The position numbers and the translations under genes are program-made. The notes under the pieces were generated by a model. The model ran no database searches. It saw nothing but the letters and a program-made list of their open reading frames with translations, and was not told where the DNA came from. A stretch of 64,000 bases of DNA, taken from the NCBI GenBank assembly GCA_033819885.1, contig JAQYUZ010000009.1, forward strand, positions 372,001 through 436,000, in the 5' to 3' direction. Positions 1-12,022 of this stretch are shown here, piece by piece. How positions within the stretch are numbered: position 1 is the stretch's first letter; each line of letters begins with the position of its first letter. This DNA comes from Microbotryomycetes sp. JL201 (taxonomy: Eukaryota; Basidiomycota; Microbotryomycetes).

Positions 1-945
1 GGCCCGTGCAAGGTCAGATGATTCGTTCGCACAAGTCAACATTGTCTCAGGCACCTGCTTGCGTGCTCATGACAGCATTGAACGAGGTTAAAGCACGCGC
101 TGCGACGCGTCAAAAGGGCAAAGACCAATGAGCCTAGCGAGCGAGTAAAGGCAGATGCATTGCACAATTTGTTATTGTCTGGCTTGGCAGCACGTTCGCT
201 TTCCTCCTGAGCGACACACGGCTAGCCAAACAAGTGTAAGGCGGCCGTGATGCCTGCCCGCGCAAAGGAAAACGAGTTGTGCACCAAAACCACAAGCACT
301 TCGTCTAGCGCCCGCCGATAGAGTGAGTCTGGAAGAACTGTTTGTACTCGTTTCACGAGCACGATTCAGCCTCACGACAATAAAGCGGGGCAAAAGTACG
401 AAGTTGAAAAACGTCGAGACTCGGAAGCTGGTTGACGTCCGCGTCTCGTATCCTTGCATGCCAGTTGGGCCAGCAAATTTCAAGACGCAGCAACTATCAA
501 GGTGTTATTTTTCTGTGTCTAAGCTGTGCCGACGCACATTGTTTCCTGTTTCAAGGAGCGTTTGGAAATCATCTGTAATACGCTTTTTCGGGTGGTCCCT
601 ATGATCGCTGACAAAGTGAGTGAGTAATTCCTGCTGACAAGCCTGACCTCCGCCTTCCGTGACGCGTTTCAGCAGCTTTTTTTTTAACTGAACGTCTCTG
701 ATGACGTCGTCAGCCGAACTGCCCTCGAACGGCGGAACCAAACCAACCTTTCTTTCTGTTACTTCCAACACCTCCTGCTCAAGAGCTCCCAGAACTCGCA
801 GAAATACATCGCTGTCAAGTGTGCACGTGTCTTCGTCACGTCATCCGAGGCTGATCGCACCCCCAAAGAGCCGATCTTCAAGGCCGAAGTCGATTTACTT
901 TGCCTTGGTGTAGCGGCACCAGCCCACACCACAGCTCCGTTCAAC
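1..945. other. No recognisable gene
   Basis: Open frames here are short, lie in both orientations and resemble no family I know. A run of nine T's lies near 675-683, and ACGCGT occurs at 105-110 and 662-667. The stretch probably holds the upstream region of the following membrane-protein gene and the flank of a gene outside the window. Confidence 0.5.
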
Positions 946-1920
946 ATGTTTATTCGCGGCCTGTATTTCATCTGGCCCGTGCTCGGCGCTCTGTTCTGGA
1001 CAGCCACTCTGATCAGTTTGCTGCTGCTTTGGACATTGCGTGACGGCGCCGATCCATATGACGTCGATCAAGGTACAATTGTTTTCATCTCCAACGTCGG
1101 TGCCGAACATAAAACGCTCTTCATCGCCGGTAACGCGTGCACTTTCGCTTTTTGGTCAATCACTTTGATCACGGAAAGGTGGCTTCATCATCTACGACGC
1201 ATTCCTGGGTCATTGAACCGCCACGAGACAAATCTGGACATTGCATCGGTTGTGTTTGGATGTCTCGGCGGCTTGGCACTTCTCTTGCTGGCCATCTTTG
1301 ACGCCAACAACTATGCGAACGTGCACTGGAGTATGACGGCCGTATTTGTCGTCTGCATCGCCATTTGTGCTATCCTCCAAACGACAGAGGTCATGCTCCT
1401 CGAGCGCGACCACCCCGGCCGCAAACATCTAAGGCGCAATGCCATTGTCAAACTCAGTATCGTTTTGGTCGCTGTCGCGGGCGCGATCGCCTTCATTGGC
1501 ACATATGTCGCTTGTGCCAGTCAGCCTAATGACAGGGCCCCAACTGCCCGATGCAACCGTATTCAGTCGGCCGCTGCAGTGCTTGAATGGTTCATTGCCT
1601 GTGAGTTGGCTCGCTGCCGAGTTGTTATCGGTCTCAGGGGATGCTGATTGAAACATTGTATGACAGTTTTGTTCGACGCTTACATCATTACGTTTATTCA
1701 AGACTTGTGGCCGGCCACAAAAACGAGAGGACACAAGTTTACGCCCGAGCTTGTTGAAAAGGATCAGCAGAACGTTCTGCACCACCACAAGGACGGCCGA
1801 CCGGGCGCCCCGATTACTGAGCACCGTGCCCAGCCTGGAGCGAGCATGGACGGTTATTCGACCCCTGACAGTCTAGGAGAGCGTGTTGGCCGTCCGAGCG
1901 AGGACGCTCGACGATTGTGA
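946..1920 (+). CDS. Frag1/DRAM/Sfk1-family membrane protein
   Basis: Exons 946-1600 and 1667-1920 give 302 residues; the 66-nt intron has gtgagt/cag ends and joins the frame exactly. About six hydrophobic segments are visible: one at the start (FIWPVLGALFWTATLISLLLLW), then a loop with VFISNVGA, and further helices ending across the splice junction in AAVLEWFIAFLFDAYI. This order matches the Frag1/DRAM/Sfk1 family, which in yeast includes the plasma-membrane protein Sfk1, linked to PI4-kinase Stt4 signalling and lipid asymmetry. The C-terminal tail after about residue 235 is hydrophilic and cytosolic-looking. ATG 946 is used because the first helix begins right behind it. The family call is firm; the role in this organism is inferred. 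Confidence 0.85.
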
Positions 1921-2186
1921 AAAGACTCTGCTACGAGACACCTCACATATATTGATATCAGCTCACTAGACCTCTTTCCTTAATACTAGGCGCGCTTCTA
2001 CTGCGCGATGACCTGTCAAAATTTCGTGTTTGTTGTAATTATCGAGGCATTTCATTTTTCGGGGTAGATTGCGTACTGCGAGCCGTCGTGCGCGACAGGC
2101 TCAAAATTGAGAACCGTGTGGTGCGCAGGCAGGTCGATCCTTTGCAGCACCGAGCGGCGGCCTGACTCGTACCACGCACGCGCGCC

Positions 2187-4631
2187 ATGTTCTCGTGAGT
2201 TTGGTGCTGCCTGAAGCTCAAGTTGTTCGACGAGCACGTATATACCCAACCCAAGGCCGTGTTGACCGCAGAATGACTTTGTTCGGCGCTGACCTTCTGG
2301 ATCTTTGCGAATTTTCACTCGATCCTGCGCCAATGCCATGCACTGGGTTGTTGCAGAGGCTATCCGGGCACGTCACCGGCATCGTACAATGGCGACGTGT
2401 CGTTCCTGCAGCGCGCGGCCGTGCGCGGAGACCGTTCGCTCCATTCGCACGCGGGCGGACCAGCTGGCTCAAGTGGGGCCACTTCCGACGACGAAGATGC
2501 ACTGCAAGAGCCGTTCGTCAGGGCACCTCGAGGTCGCAGAGGCAGCGCAGGCAGACAATCGCTCTCGTACAGCATCGGCAGCGGGTCGAGACTCAGTCCG
2601 ACGCGCGAGAGCGCACACTCGGACGAGGACGACACAGATGACGGCGATGCAGCACACGCACACTGGCGTGCGAACAACACTGCCCTAACAATCGATCCGG
2701 ATGCGCACGCTCACGCACAAGCGACACTAGGAGACGAGCCATCATCTCTCGGCGTCGCACAGGTGGCGCTCAGCAAAGCCTCGGCCGTGCCGACCGTTGG
2801 TGGCGCACCCGGGGCGTTCGGCTCAACGCACTTGGACAATGAAACCACTCCGCTGCTGCCAAGCGCCCGTGTCCCCAAGCGAGACACTGACAGACGGAAG
2901 GCCTACTTGCACGAGACAAAGGTGCTCATCGGCTACTCGATCCCAATCGGTAAGCTGCCCAGCATGCACACTTTGGACAGTGTTTTCATTGACATCATCT
3001 GCCGTTGCCCAGCCGGAACGCATTACCTCGAGTACTCCCTCCTCGTCGTGACAGTTGTCAGCTTGGGTCACCTCGGTACAGTTGAGCTCGCAGCAGCATC
3101 CATCTCAAACATGACCAGCAATGTCGCTGCATTGTCCATCATGCAAGGATTTTGCACGGCGCTCGACACACTTTGCCCTCAGGCGTACACATCGAAACGC
3201 AAGGATACGTCGCTTTACGCCCTACGAACGGCATTCCTCCTCGTTTTGCTCGCGATTCCCCAAACGATATTCCTTTGGAACGCTGAACGAGTGCTCTTAT
3301 TGCTACGTCAAGATCCTCGTGTGGCAGAAAAGGCGGGCTTGTACCTCAAAGTCATGTCGCTGGGCTTGCCAGCGTACGGAGGTTTTGAATGCATCAGGCG
3401 ATGGCTCCAAGCACAAGGCCTCATGGTCGCCCCCGTCATCACGTTGGCTGTTGCTGCCCCTCTGAACGTCATCCTCAATTATCTTTTGGTGTGGGGTCCG
3501 GAACCTCTTCGACTTGGCTTCATCGGTGCACCCATTGCATCTGCACTATCAATGCATTGCATGTTTTTGACTTCAATCGTATACGCCGTTTGGTTTGCAC
3601 CTCGCGACGCATGGGGCGGATTCTCAAAGGACATTTTCCGAAATCTCGGACTCAACATCAAGCTCGGTTTGGCCGGTACGGCCATGGTCGCGTCCGAGTG
3701 GTGGTGTTGGGAAGTTGTTGGCTTGGCATCATCATTCCTCGGACCGACCGCGCTCGCCGCTCAGTCCGTTTTGCTCACGTCGGCCTCACTGTTTTATCAA
3801 ATCCCGTATTCACTCTCTGTTGCCGCCGCCGTCCGCGTCGGCAACTTGCTCGGAGCTCAGCGACCAAAGACGGCACGTGTCGCCTCTCGAGCTACCATGG
3901 CCCTTGCAATCGTCGTCGCAGGCGTCAATTCAGTCTTGCTCATCATCTTCAGACACCAATGGGGAAGCTTGTTTGCATCCGAGAAAGACGTCGTTGCGGC
4001 TGTGGCGAGCGTATTGCCACTCATGGCTACCTTCCAGCTGACGGATGGTGAGTGTTGAATTGGCTTATGAGCGCCAGGACACTCGCTGAGTTTTTGCCGC
4101 GATTTAAAGCTCTGAGCGGTGCGACTGGCGGACTGCTTCGTGGAGCTGGCAAGGCCGTGAGCAACACTTTCTTTTTGTATGTCGGAGTACATGCGCTGAT
4201 ACAATATGTACTTGTAGACGCTCGGAGCCGCGATCAATTTGAGTGAGTTGACGACTGACCGTTCCTTAAAAGATCCCACGCCGACCTTTCTCCCAAACAG
4301 CGTCGTATTACGTTCTCGGTCTCCCTTTGGGCCTTGGCATGGCATTCCTCGGTCCGAAACTCGGACTGCAAGGGTAAGTTCCTAGTTTGTGCGACAGAGC
4401 TTACTTGGCTCATCGCGTTTTGTTGTTGTCGTCTTTTCGTGCAGTTTGTGGCTCGGTTTAACGCTCGCCCTGCTCGCTACGGCGGTCTTTTCAAGTTATT
4501 TCGTTTGGGTTATGAACTGGGAAGATGAAGCGAAGCAAGCTTTGGTTCGCATGGGACTGTTCAAGGGTGACGAAGAAGGTGGTCCTGTACTGGCTCGTAA
4601 TGACGAGGATTCGGTCGTCAGCACTCATTAG
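2187..4631 (+). CDS. MATE-family multidrug/metabolite transporter
   Basis: Six exons: 2187-2194, 2357-4047, 4110-4156, 4218-4242, 4301-4373 and 4445-4631, giving 676 residues. The first coding exon is only 8 nt (ATGTTCTC) before a 162-nt intron; this is the only upstream ATG I found that joins the long frame in phase. Residues 1 to about 180 are a hydrophilic, acidic Ser-rich cytosolic extension. About twelve membrane helices follow in the two-bundle MATE arrangement, with signatures such as ALDTLCPQAYTS, NLLGAQRP and GLLRGAGKA. MATE proteins export organic compounds in exchange for cations, here probably at the plasma or vacuolar membrane. The long N-terminal tail is common in fungal members. 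Substrate cannot be told from sequence. Confidence 0.9.
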
Positions 4632-4753
4632 AACTTTCTATCTCTTCTCATATTTTGCAACTCGGGGCACGTATTGTATCACTCTCCCACGTTCGAAACG
4701 AGGCGTGAATGCAAACTTCCCATGTGCATTTCAGAGTCTGCCGAGTGCCGAAA

Positions 4754-6045
4754 CTACAACTTGCTAGCTCGAGATCCCTCCTTTGCAAACAAAGCGACGC
4801 CACCTTGCAAGCAAACCTTGCCCGTGTTTTTGACCTTTTGAGTAAAGTCGACCCTGATACCACCTGACGCGGCATCGTCAGACACCCACATAGACGTCTC
4901 GAGTTCGTCACCTGGCATGACAGGCGACGAAAACCTGGCAGACATGTACTTGAGACGAGTACCGTCACCGTTGGCGACTTTGAGGACGAGTGCGCGGGCG
5001 GCATGACCATATGAGCACAAACCGTGGAGGATGGCGCCCTGTGAGATGCGAAAGTGTGAGCACGGCACGTTACACGTTGGTCACGATTGTTCCCACCTTG
5101 AAGCCAAGCGATCGACCAATCTTGCCGCCGTCATGGTGCAGAGGGTTGTAGTCTGCAGTGCAACAAGGGTGATCAGACGCAATCGAAGGCAGGCAGAGCC
5201 AACTGGCGGAAACTGACCTCCGGACAGACGGTAGAGCATGGCTTGCTCTAGCAAGGTCTTTTCAGACATGACATGGTCAGGCTCGCGAGCTGGTGGCTTG
5301 CCACCCTTGACGGGCTGCTTTGGTGCGACCGACTTGGCGTAGCCTTCGGTACCGTCCTCCTTCTTGGTGTATTTGCCGAACGCATACGACGACGAGATCA
5401 TGCGAACGTAGACCTCGCCTTTAGAGTCTTGCAGCTCGATGGCACCATCAACGATCAAGCCCTTGCCAGTGTCCTTGATGCCGACCGTCTTTTTGACAAT
5501 CTTCCATCCAGGTCCGCTCTCGGCTGCCACGTCACATCCGAGTCAGACGGCGAAAGCAAACTACGAGATTGTGTCAACTTGACTGACCAGGGATTTGCTT
5601 CAAAATCTCGATGGATTGCTCGGCGTGAACGATTTTTGTTGCGTCCATGTGAGGCAGGCCGGGCGTTGATCCGCCGGCATCCTTTGCCTTTGAAAAGTCG
5701 TTGACCGAAGTGCTGTCGAGCTTGAGCCCCAGGACAAGTGGATACGTTGGGAACGCATGCCAGTTGGGTGATAGCTCGTACGTGAATTGCAGTTCGTCCT
5801 GCTTGGCGCCAATGCCGGCAGCGTACAAAAGAATATCGCGCTGGTTCCAGTTGGTGGGAATGGGTTGCGAGGCGTGGCCTGGTGAATCGGGAGCTCGCTA
5901 TCATCAGTATACTGAGTGTCCAACAGCTCACGATCCGCAACAAGCTCGTCGGGTTGGGACAAGCCAATGTGGGGCCGCGGCGAGGAGGAACGGTGCTGTG
6001 CGGACTAGTATGCTTACCGAGAGCCTTGTCAAACGGAGGTGCCAT
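4754..6045 (-). CDS. Peroxisomal enoyl-CoA hydratase 2 (MaoC/hotdog)
   Basis: Five exons on the minus strand: 6045-6018, 5878-5588, 5523-5218, 5152-5097 and 5038-4754, giving 321 residues. The N-terminal half (GIGAKQDELQFTYE) is the degenerate hotdog fold. The C-terminal half carries the hydratase-2 signature SGDYNPLH and then HGLCSYGHAARAL. The D-x-N-P-L-H motif is assembled across the 5153-5217 intron and contains the catalytic Asp and His. The protein ends in SKL, a textbook type 1 peroxisomal targeting signal. It should hydrate trans-2-enoyl-CoA to (3R)-hydroxyacyl-CoA in peroxisomal beta-oxidation. In many fungi this domain is the C-terminal part of the multifunctional Fox2; here it is a separate gene of the usual stand-alone length. 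Confidence 0.93.
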
Positions 6046-6588
6046 GTCTTAACGTGTATGCGTGGAGAAGAAGGTGATGGGAGGATGGAAGCCGCACAGC
6101 GCCGGGAAAGATCAGTTCCAGTTTGTTCTCCCCGGTTATGCGACTGAACCGGGCGTGAGCCGGCGACGACTGACCTTGCATACAACGTGATGCGACGACG
6201 ATCAGTCAGGTGAAAACAAAGTTATGGCATTACCCCTCGCTGTTCTCGTGAAGTCGTTTTGATGTGGAACAAAAAGTTCTCGACAGGAGGTGCGGTCAAG
6301 CCTGAAGAACACCGCGACCCAGCGATCGAGCTCGAGGCGTAAAAAGACGAGTGGCCGTGCAGACATGCGAACTTTGATGGGGACAAGGCCTGACAACTTT
6401 GGCGCTCGGGCCCTTTCCTGACTCCCGACTCGGGCCTCAACCGCATATCGAACAACGCCTCGGCCTGACTTGACACGGCGCGTAGAGACCTGGGTCCACT
6501 TTACAACACTTTGCCGTCGCAGATCCACTGCGAACGCTGTCGGTATTGCTCGCTGGGACAATTTGGCGGGCGCGAAAGAGCGATCTGA
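6046..6588. promoter_or_regulatory. Divergent intergenic region, hydratase / tRNA ligase
   Basis: This stretch separates two start codons on opposite strands, so it must hold both promoters. I see no TATA box, repeat or further gene in it. Confidence 0.5.
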
Positions 6589-9500
6589 ATGTCGTCACCA
6601 ACGAGCATCGCAGATTCAACAAAGCTCGTCAAGGCACTTTTAGCTTTCCAGCATGGCGATTATGACCCACTAGTGGGCAGAGAGCTTGCAACAGAGCCAC
6701 ACAGCGACTTGGACGAGGAGGACGATGAAGTGACGGTCGCTGGCGGGCGTGCTTCGTCGACTTCACAGTCAGAAAAGGCCAGAGGTAAACAGAGGCAGCG
6801 TGACGACCAACATGCAGTCACCGACGGCGTCGCAGCTTTATCGATCGAGTCGGAACGGAAGCCAAAGCAGCCGAAGGCCCTTAAGAATTTGCTCAGGACG
6901 TCAAAGCATGTGATCGAGATACCAGCGGCAACTCGTGATGTCAAGCCTCAGCACAGGGAGCTCACGTCCTGGAAGATGGCAGATTACGCGTACAAGCGAG
7001 AGCCGTGCCCTTTTCCGACTCGAGCTCGCGGACTATTTACAGAAAAGATTGCTACATCCGACAGTCAAGAGCAATATCGCATTGTTGTGCGCGGTTATGA
7101 CAAGTTCTTCAATGTGGGCGAAGTCTCGTGGACTCACGTGAGTGCCGAGCACCTGGAAGCCTTCGCCATCTGATCACCTTGCGCTGCAGTGGGACGCAAT
7201 TCCGAAACACTCGTCAGCCCCTTACGAGCTGACGCTCAAGTCAAACGGCTGTATCATCTTTATTGCCGCCTTGACACCGGCGCATCTCATCGTCACGTCC
7301 AAACACTCTGTCGGAGCCAACTCGGCCGCTGCCACCGAAATGTCGCACTCGCAACGCGGAGAATGGTGGTTAGAGAAGCATTTGGAAAAAGTTGGTAAAT
7401 CAAAGGAGGACCTCGCTCACGAGCTATACTCTCGTAACTTGACTGCGGTTGCTGAAGTGAGTCGACCGAGCGCTGGTGCTCCTTCGTCTGCAGTGATGAC
7501 CTGACATCCGTGCTCAGCTCTGCGACGACTCGTTTGAAGAACACGTGCTCGCCTACCCCGAGAACTTGACCGGATTGCACCTGCACGGCCTCAATGCGAA
7601 TTCGGCTGTCTTGACAACGTTGCCATCGTCTGCGGTATCGACTTTCGCCGACGCTTGGGGCTTCATACGGACCAAATACAGCATTTTCCCTTCTGTCATG
7701 GCTGTGAAGACATATTGCGAGACGGTGGAAGCCGCTGGTGGCATGATCGAGGATGACGGGTCCACCACACCCGTCGAAGGTTTTGTTGTTCGTGGAGTCA
7801 AGAAAGGCGGCGTGCCCGGCGAGCCATTCTTTTGGAAAGTCAAGTATGACGAGCCTTACTTAATGTATCGCGAGTGGCGCGAGCTCACCCGCAAGGTGTT
7901 GAGCGCATACCCGGACCTTGACGGCGTCAACCCGAGGCGCATCAAGAATGAGCAGAGCCGACTTTATCTGTGGTGGGTGAAACGTGAGGTTCAAAAGGAC
8001 GTCAAGAAGTTTGATTCGTGGAAGAAGGGCAAAGGCATAATCAGGACTCGAGAAGAGTTTTTGGCTTGGAGAAATACAGACGAGTCAAAAGCGGCCATGC
8101 GCGAGCTAGGCCAGAAATTGACCGACCGTAGCGAGAACGACAATAGGTCTCGTCCATTCGACCGCACCCTCGTCGTGCCGATTGCTGTTCAAGGTTGCGG
8201 TAGGTGTCGGACCGATGCAGAACCGAAGCCACTACCTGACTTTCAGATCTTTGCTGCAGGCAAGACTGCTCTAGGACTCGCCCTGTCCAGCTTGTTTGGC
8301 TGGGGACACACGCAAAGCGACGATTTCCACATGAAGAAGCCAGCGCCACACTTTCTGAAGAGCGTCAAAGACCTTCTGCAGAAGCAGGAAGTCGTGTTTG
8401 CCGACAAGTAAGCTTAAATGCCCTGCCAATTTGTGACATTCTGAGATTCTGTGCACCAGGAACAATCATCAACGCAAGCATCGCGAGGACGCCGTCTTTA
8501 CCGCGCGCTCACTCGAGCCAAAGCACCATGTTCGTACCGTTGCCTTGGTGTACGCCATCGACACACCGGAACTCCCGCGAGACAAATTACATGCCCTTTG
8601 TGCATCTCGCATCGTCCAGCGCGGAGATCGACATCAGACACTGCGCCCTATCTTGCCCGGTGAGACGAACGACGAGGCAGATCTCAAGATGCATGGTACG
8701 TGGGATTCCGTCCAGGAAAGCATGCAGATTGGTCTCTGTTGACGTTTGCGCTTGTAGAACAAGCCATCTGGCAGTTTCTGGGCCAGTACGAGGCGTTCGA
8801 TCCGGCTCTGAACGGCGCAGGCGACGGACAATTCGACTTGGTCGTAGAGATGCGACCTGAATGGTCTCGCGAGCAAGCCTTGAAGACTGTCATTTCAGCA
8901 CTGCAAGGTGTAGTTCCCGGTGTGACCGAACCGAGCGAAGAGCAGTTCAAGCAGGCAATCGAGTATGCGAGCTCGTGGACGCCCGAGAAGAAAAAAGTCA
9001 TCACAAAGGAGCAGGTTGACAAGAAGAAGGCCAAGGTCAAACCGAGGTACTATGGCGTCAAAGTTGAGGCCGATTTGGCCAATTTCGTGCAGAAGGCGCT
9101 CGAAATGCATCAGCCAGCTGTTTTCGACGGCGCTAGTCAGGACGACACATTCAGCTTCCTTGTGAAGCATGGTCGCGTTGAGAAGAACCCACATGTAACG
9201 TTGGTTCATGAGAACGAAATCAAAGACGCCGATGCCACCTCGAAAGTCGCCGATAAAGCTGCGGCGGCGCTTGCAGCAGCAGCTGGTGCGGTTACGGCGA
9301 CGCCGGCGCCACCCAAAATGGATGAAACTGCTCGACAACGCAAGCAAGCGCTATGGAACAAGTATAGCAACATGGTCAAGCAAGCCGAGCAACACGGATC
9401 GCAGACGCTGGAAGTTGATGTGACTCTCGGACCGAGAATCGCGTGGGACAAGCGTGTCATGACCATTGAGGTTTCTGGGCTTGATTCAGCTCATGCTGTA

Positions 9501-9722
9501 CCTGGAGCAGGTAATGACGGAATCGAGATGCCAGGTCAAGGCGATGACAGACACGCTCATGTTACGGTTGGGACTCGCGATGACAAGATCAGACCTGTCG
9601 AGGGAAAATGGCTCTTGGAGGCCCTCCTTCGCGGTGAGAAGCAGACCAAGGACGGTGGCGAGATTCGGTTTGTCGAGATTGAGCCGGTCAAGGTCAAGGG
9701 TCACTTGGCAGGGCTAAAGTAG
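6589..9722 (+). CDS. TRL1: tRNA ligase Trl1 (ligase-kinase-cyclic phosphodiesterase)
   Basis: Six exons: 6589-7137, 7190-7456, 7518-8199, 8260-8407, 8460-8695 and 8758-9722, giving 948 residues. All three enzymatic parts are present. The adenylyltransferase domain has the nucleotidyl-Lys motif KSNG near residue 200. The central kinase has a P-loop GCGKTALG near residue 500, split by the 8200-8259 intron. The C-terminal 2H phosphoesterase has two H-x-T motifs, HVTLV near 773 and HVTVG near 892. Trl1 heals and seals tRNA halves after endonuclease cleavage and, in yeast, also joins HAC1 mRNA exons in the unfolded protein response. An acidic, low-complexity stretch lies at about residues 35-70. 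Length fits fungal Trl1 with a somewhat longer N-terminus. Confidence 0.96.
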
Positions 9723-9775
9723 CGACGCATCATGATGCTGTGCAACTCTATCCATTGAAAGAAGCCGCTATTATT

Positions 9776-11792
9776 TTAAATGACGGAATCGAGTCTGTCC
9801 AGACTCGCTCGCAAAATGTCGAGGCTGGCATAGCTCGCGTCTCCTTCGGGCGAGGTGATGAGTGTGTAGCGACGAAGGGGTTCTATGAGTTCGATCTGTA
9901 TCTGCGAAAGACAGCATCTGGTTTGCGTCTGAGGAAATCTGAATTAGTCGTGCGATAAACAATTCGATCGAGCTGCTTACCAAGTCTAGCTTGTCACGTG
10001 CTAGCAAAAAGTAGAGCAGAGAAAGCGTCTCCAACGTCCGCGACCAAGAGTTTCTCTCGTCCTCGGTTTCTTGAGGTGACTTGAACAGATGCGACCCCAA
10101 CTCGTGCCAAAACAGCGGAGACAAAAGTATCGAGGGCTCAGCCTGCACTTTACTGTCAGCTCGACTCGAGTCGCACATGTACCTTGCTTACTTTTTCAAA
10201 CTTGTGTGCAACTACTTCGCGCACAAGCGACACTGATGCGGCTCGCATCGGACCGTAAGGACAATCTAACACGAGATCTCTCAAGACCATCATAACGATC
10301 TCGTCCTTCCGAACAAGGCGCGTCACAATTCTGACCAAGAGTCTATACGCTGAGAAGCGAATGTCGACGTCTTGAGATTGCGAAGACACGGCGCTTAGGA
10401 ACTGGACAGCAAGGGTGGGGTCAGACGCTCGCCTGGTGATAATTGTAGCAGTGACTGACTTCGACTAGTACGAATACGTCTTCGTCTTCGAGGTGCTGCT
10501 TGTTGCACTCGATGCCTTGCATTATGTACGACAGCAGGAACAAGGGCTCATCTGGGCTCGCTCTCCCTTCGGTGTACAGCAGCAAGCTGCTGAGGGTCAA
10601 GGGACGAACGTGCTCCAAGTCTTGCCTGAGGGACCTATTCCCAAACAAACATTCGCCGTCCTGTGAAACCGCAAGGGAATGGGCCAGGAGCACCATAGCG
10701 CCCACCCATGATTCGTTGAAGGTGCGAGCTTTGGCACGGTGCAACAGTGCTTGAACATCCAATCCCAGTGATTCAGCAGCCACCTCCAAACCTTCATCAG
10801 CTCTACAGGCATTCGATATATAGGACAGGACAGGTTATAGCTCACCATGACCGATGACCAGGCTCTTCCGCTCTGCTGAGTAGCCTGACTGCCATTTTGG
10901 AGCGTGTACCTGGGTTCTGTCTTCGAAAGAAATCCGCGCGCGAGGTTTGATCGAACATAGATGTGCAAGACGGCCGTCAAATTGAGCAAAAAGCTTCGCA
11001 GGAGATCGAGACACTGTCAGGACAGTCAGCTGCGTCTGTGCGGGAATACGACATCGGTGACAGACTCTGTCTCGGTTCGGTTCAATCCAATTGCTTTCAG
11101 ACAAGGCCTGAACAAGCTTTGCGCCTGTTTTCAGAATTTCTGGGGCGTTGCGAGTGCCCGTCATGCCAGAGCCGTTGTTGCGTTTAGCTGCTAGAAATCC
11201 ATCCAAAGCACTTGACAGAAACATGTCTGGCTTCCGGGTGTTTATCCGTTGGAGGACTGCCGGATTCTCTGATCAGCGGTGGCGTTGAGGGATGAACCTT
11301 GAACTCACTGGACACGTATGCGCTCGCAAGAGCTTGGTACTCTCGTGCTTCCGAATAAAGAGACGAACAACATGTGAAAGGTTGCGCTTCATGGTTTTCG
11401 TCGTCCGAGTGCGATTCTCCGAAGCGCGTCAGACGCTCGGATATCGCCATAGCCATCTCTCTCGGGCTCGATTCGTTGAGAAAGTGATGCAAGCAGATTT
11501 GCGCCGAACGCGTCACATGCTCGTCTGCATGGCCGAGAAGCGGACAGAGCACCTCGACGAACGGAAAGGGGTCGTCTGTCAGAGCTGTCTGCATAGGTGC
11601 TCTCATGAGCTCTCCATCTCGAAACCTGGGCTGTGCGAGTCCTACCGTCTCATCTTGCTGCTCATGGTCGCTCGAAAGTTGAGCGCCGAGCTCGGCGAGC
11701 GCCTGCAGTAGGTGAGCGGCGTCTTGCGAGGACGCAGCTTGGGCTAGGCTGTCGAGGAGAGCGTTTCTGCTCTTTCCGGCTGACGGTGTCAT
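9776..11792 (-). CDS. Glomulin / YAP1-binding-like helical-repeat protein
   Basis: Seven exons on the minus strand: 11792-11309, 11226-11066, 11013-10910, 10802-10460, 10401-10192, 10142-9981 and 9928-9776; lengths sum to 538 residues. The sequence is almost entirely helical with ARM/HEAT-like repeats. The stretch DIRFSAYRLLVRIV followed by CPYGPMRAASVSLVREVV resembles the glomulin/Alf4/Ybp1-Ybp2 superfamily. Yeast Ybp1 binds the redox regulator Yap1, and vertebrate glomulin masks Rbx1 of cullin ligases. Two junctions are less sure: the donor of intron 2 (gtctgt) and the 107-nt intron 3, where no other in-phase solution was found. The gene ends only 53 bp from the tRNA ligase stop codon, tail to tail. 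The family call rests on similarity remembered, not searched. Confidence 0.6.
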
Positions 11793-12022
11793 GTGCTGCG
11801 GGGTCTCGATGACATTGCGCGAGCGTGAGCCGATTCGCCGGCGTTTCGACGTCAGCCACACTTTTCATATCCGCGCCAGGCTGATCGCGGCACTGTGTGC
11901 GACAATTAAACGCTTGTTGCTACAAGCCCCCTCTCTACCTTTTCAAGCGCGCACCACCATTCTCGCAAGGCCACGGAGTCAGCTCACATCCAATCCCGCC
12001 GCTGAACTGCGTGACACCCGCC

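Noticed and set aside
2218-2680. Minus-strand open frames over the MATE N-terminus
   Set aside because: They are shadows of the low-complexity N-terminal extension, with no family resemblance.
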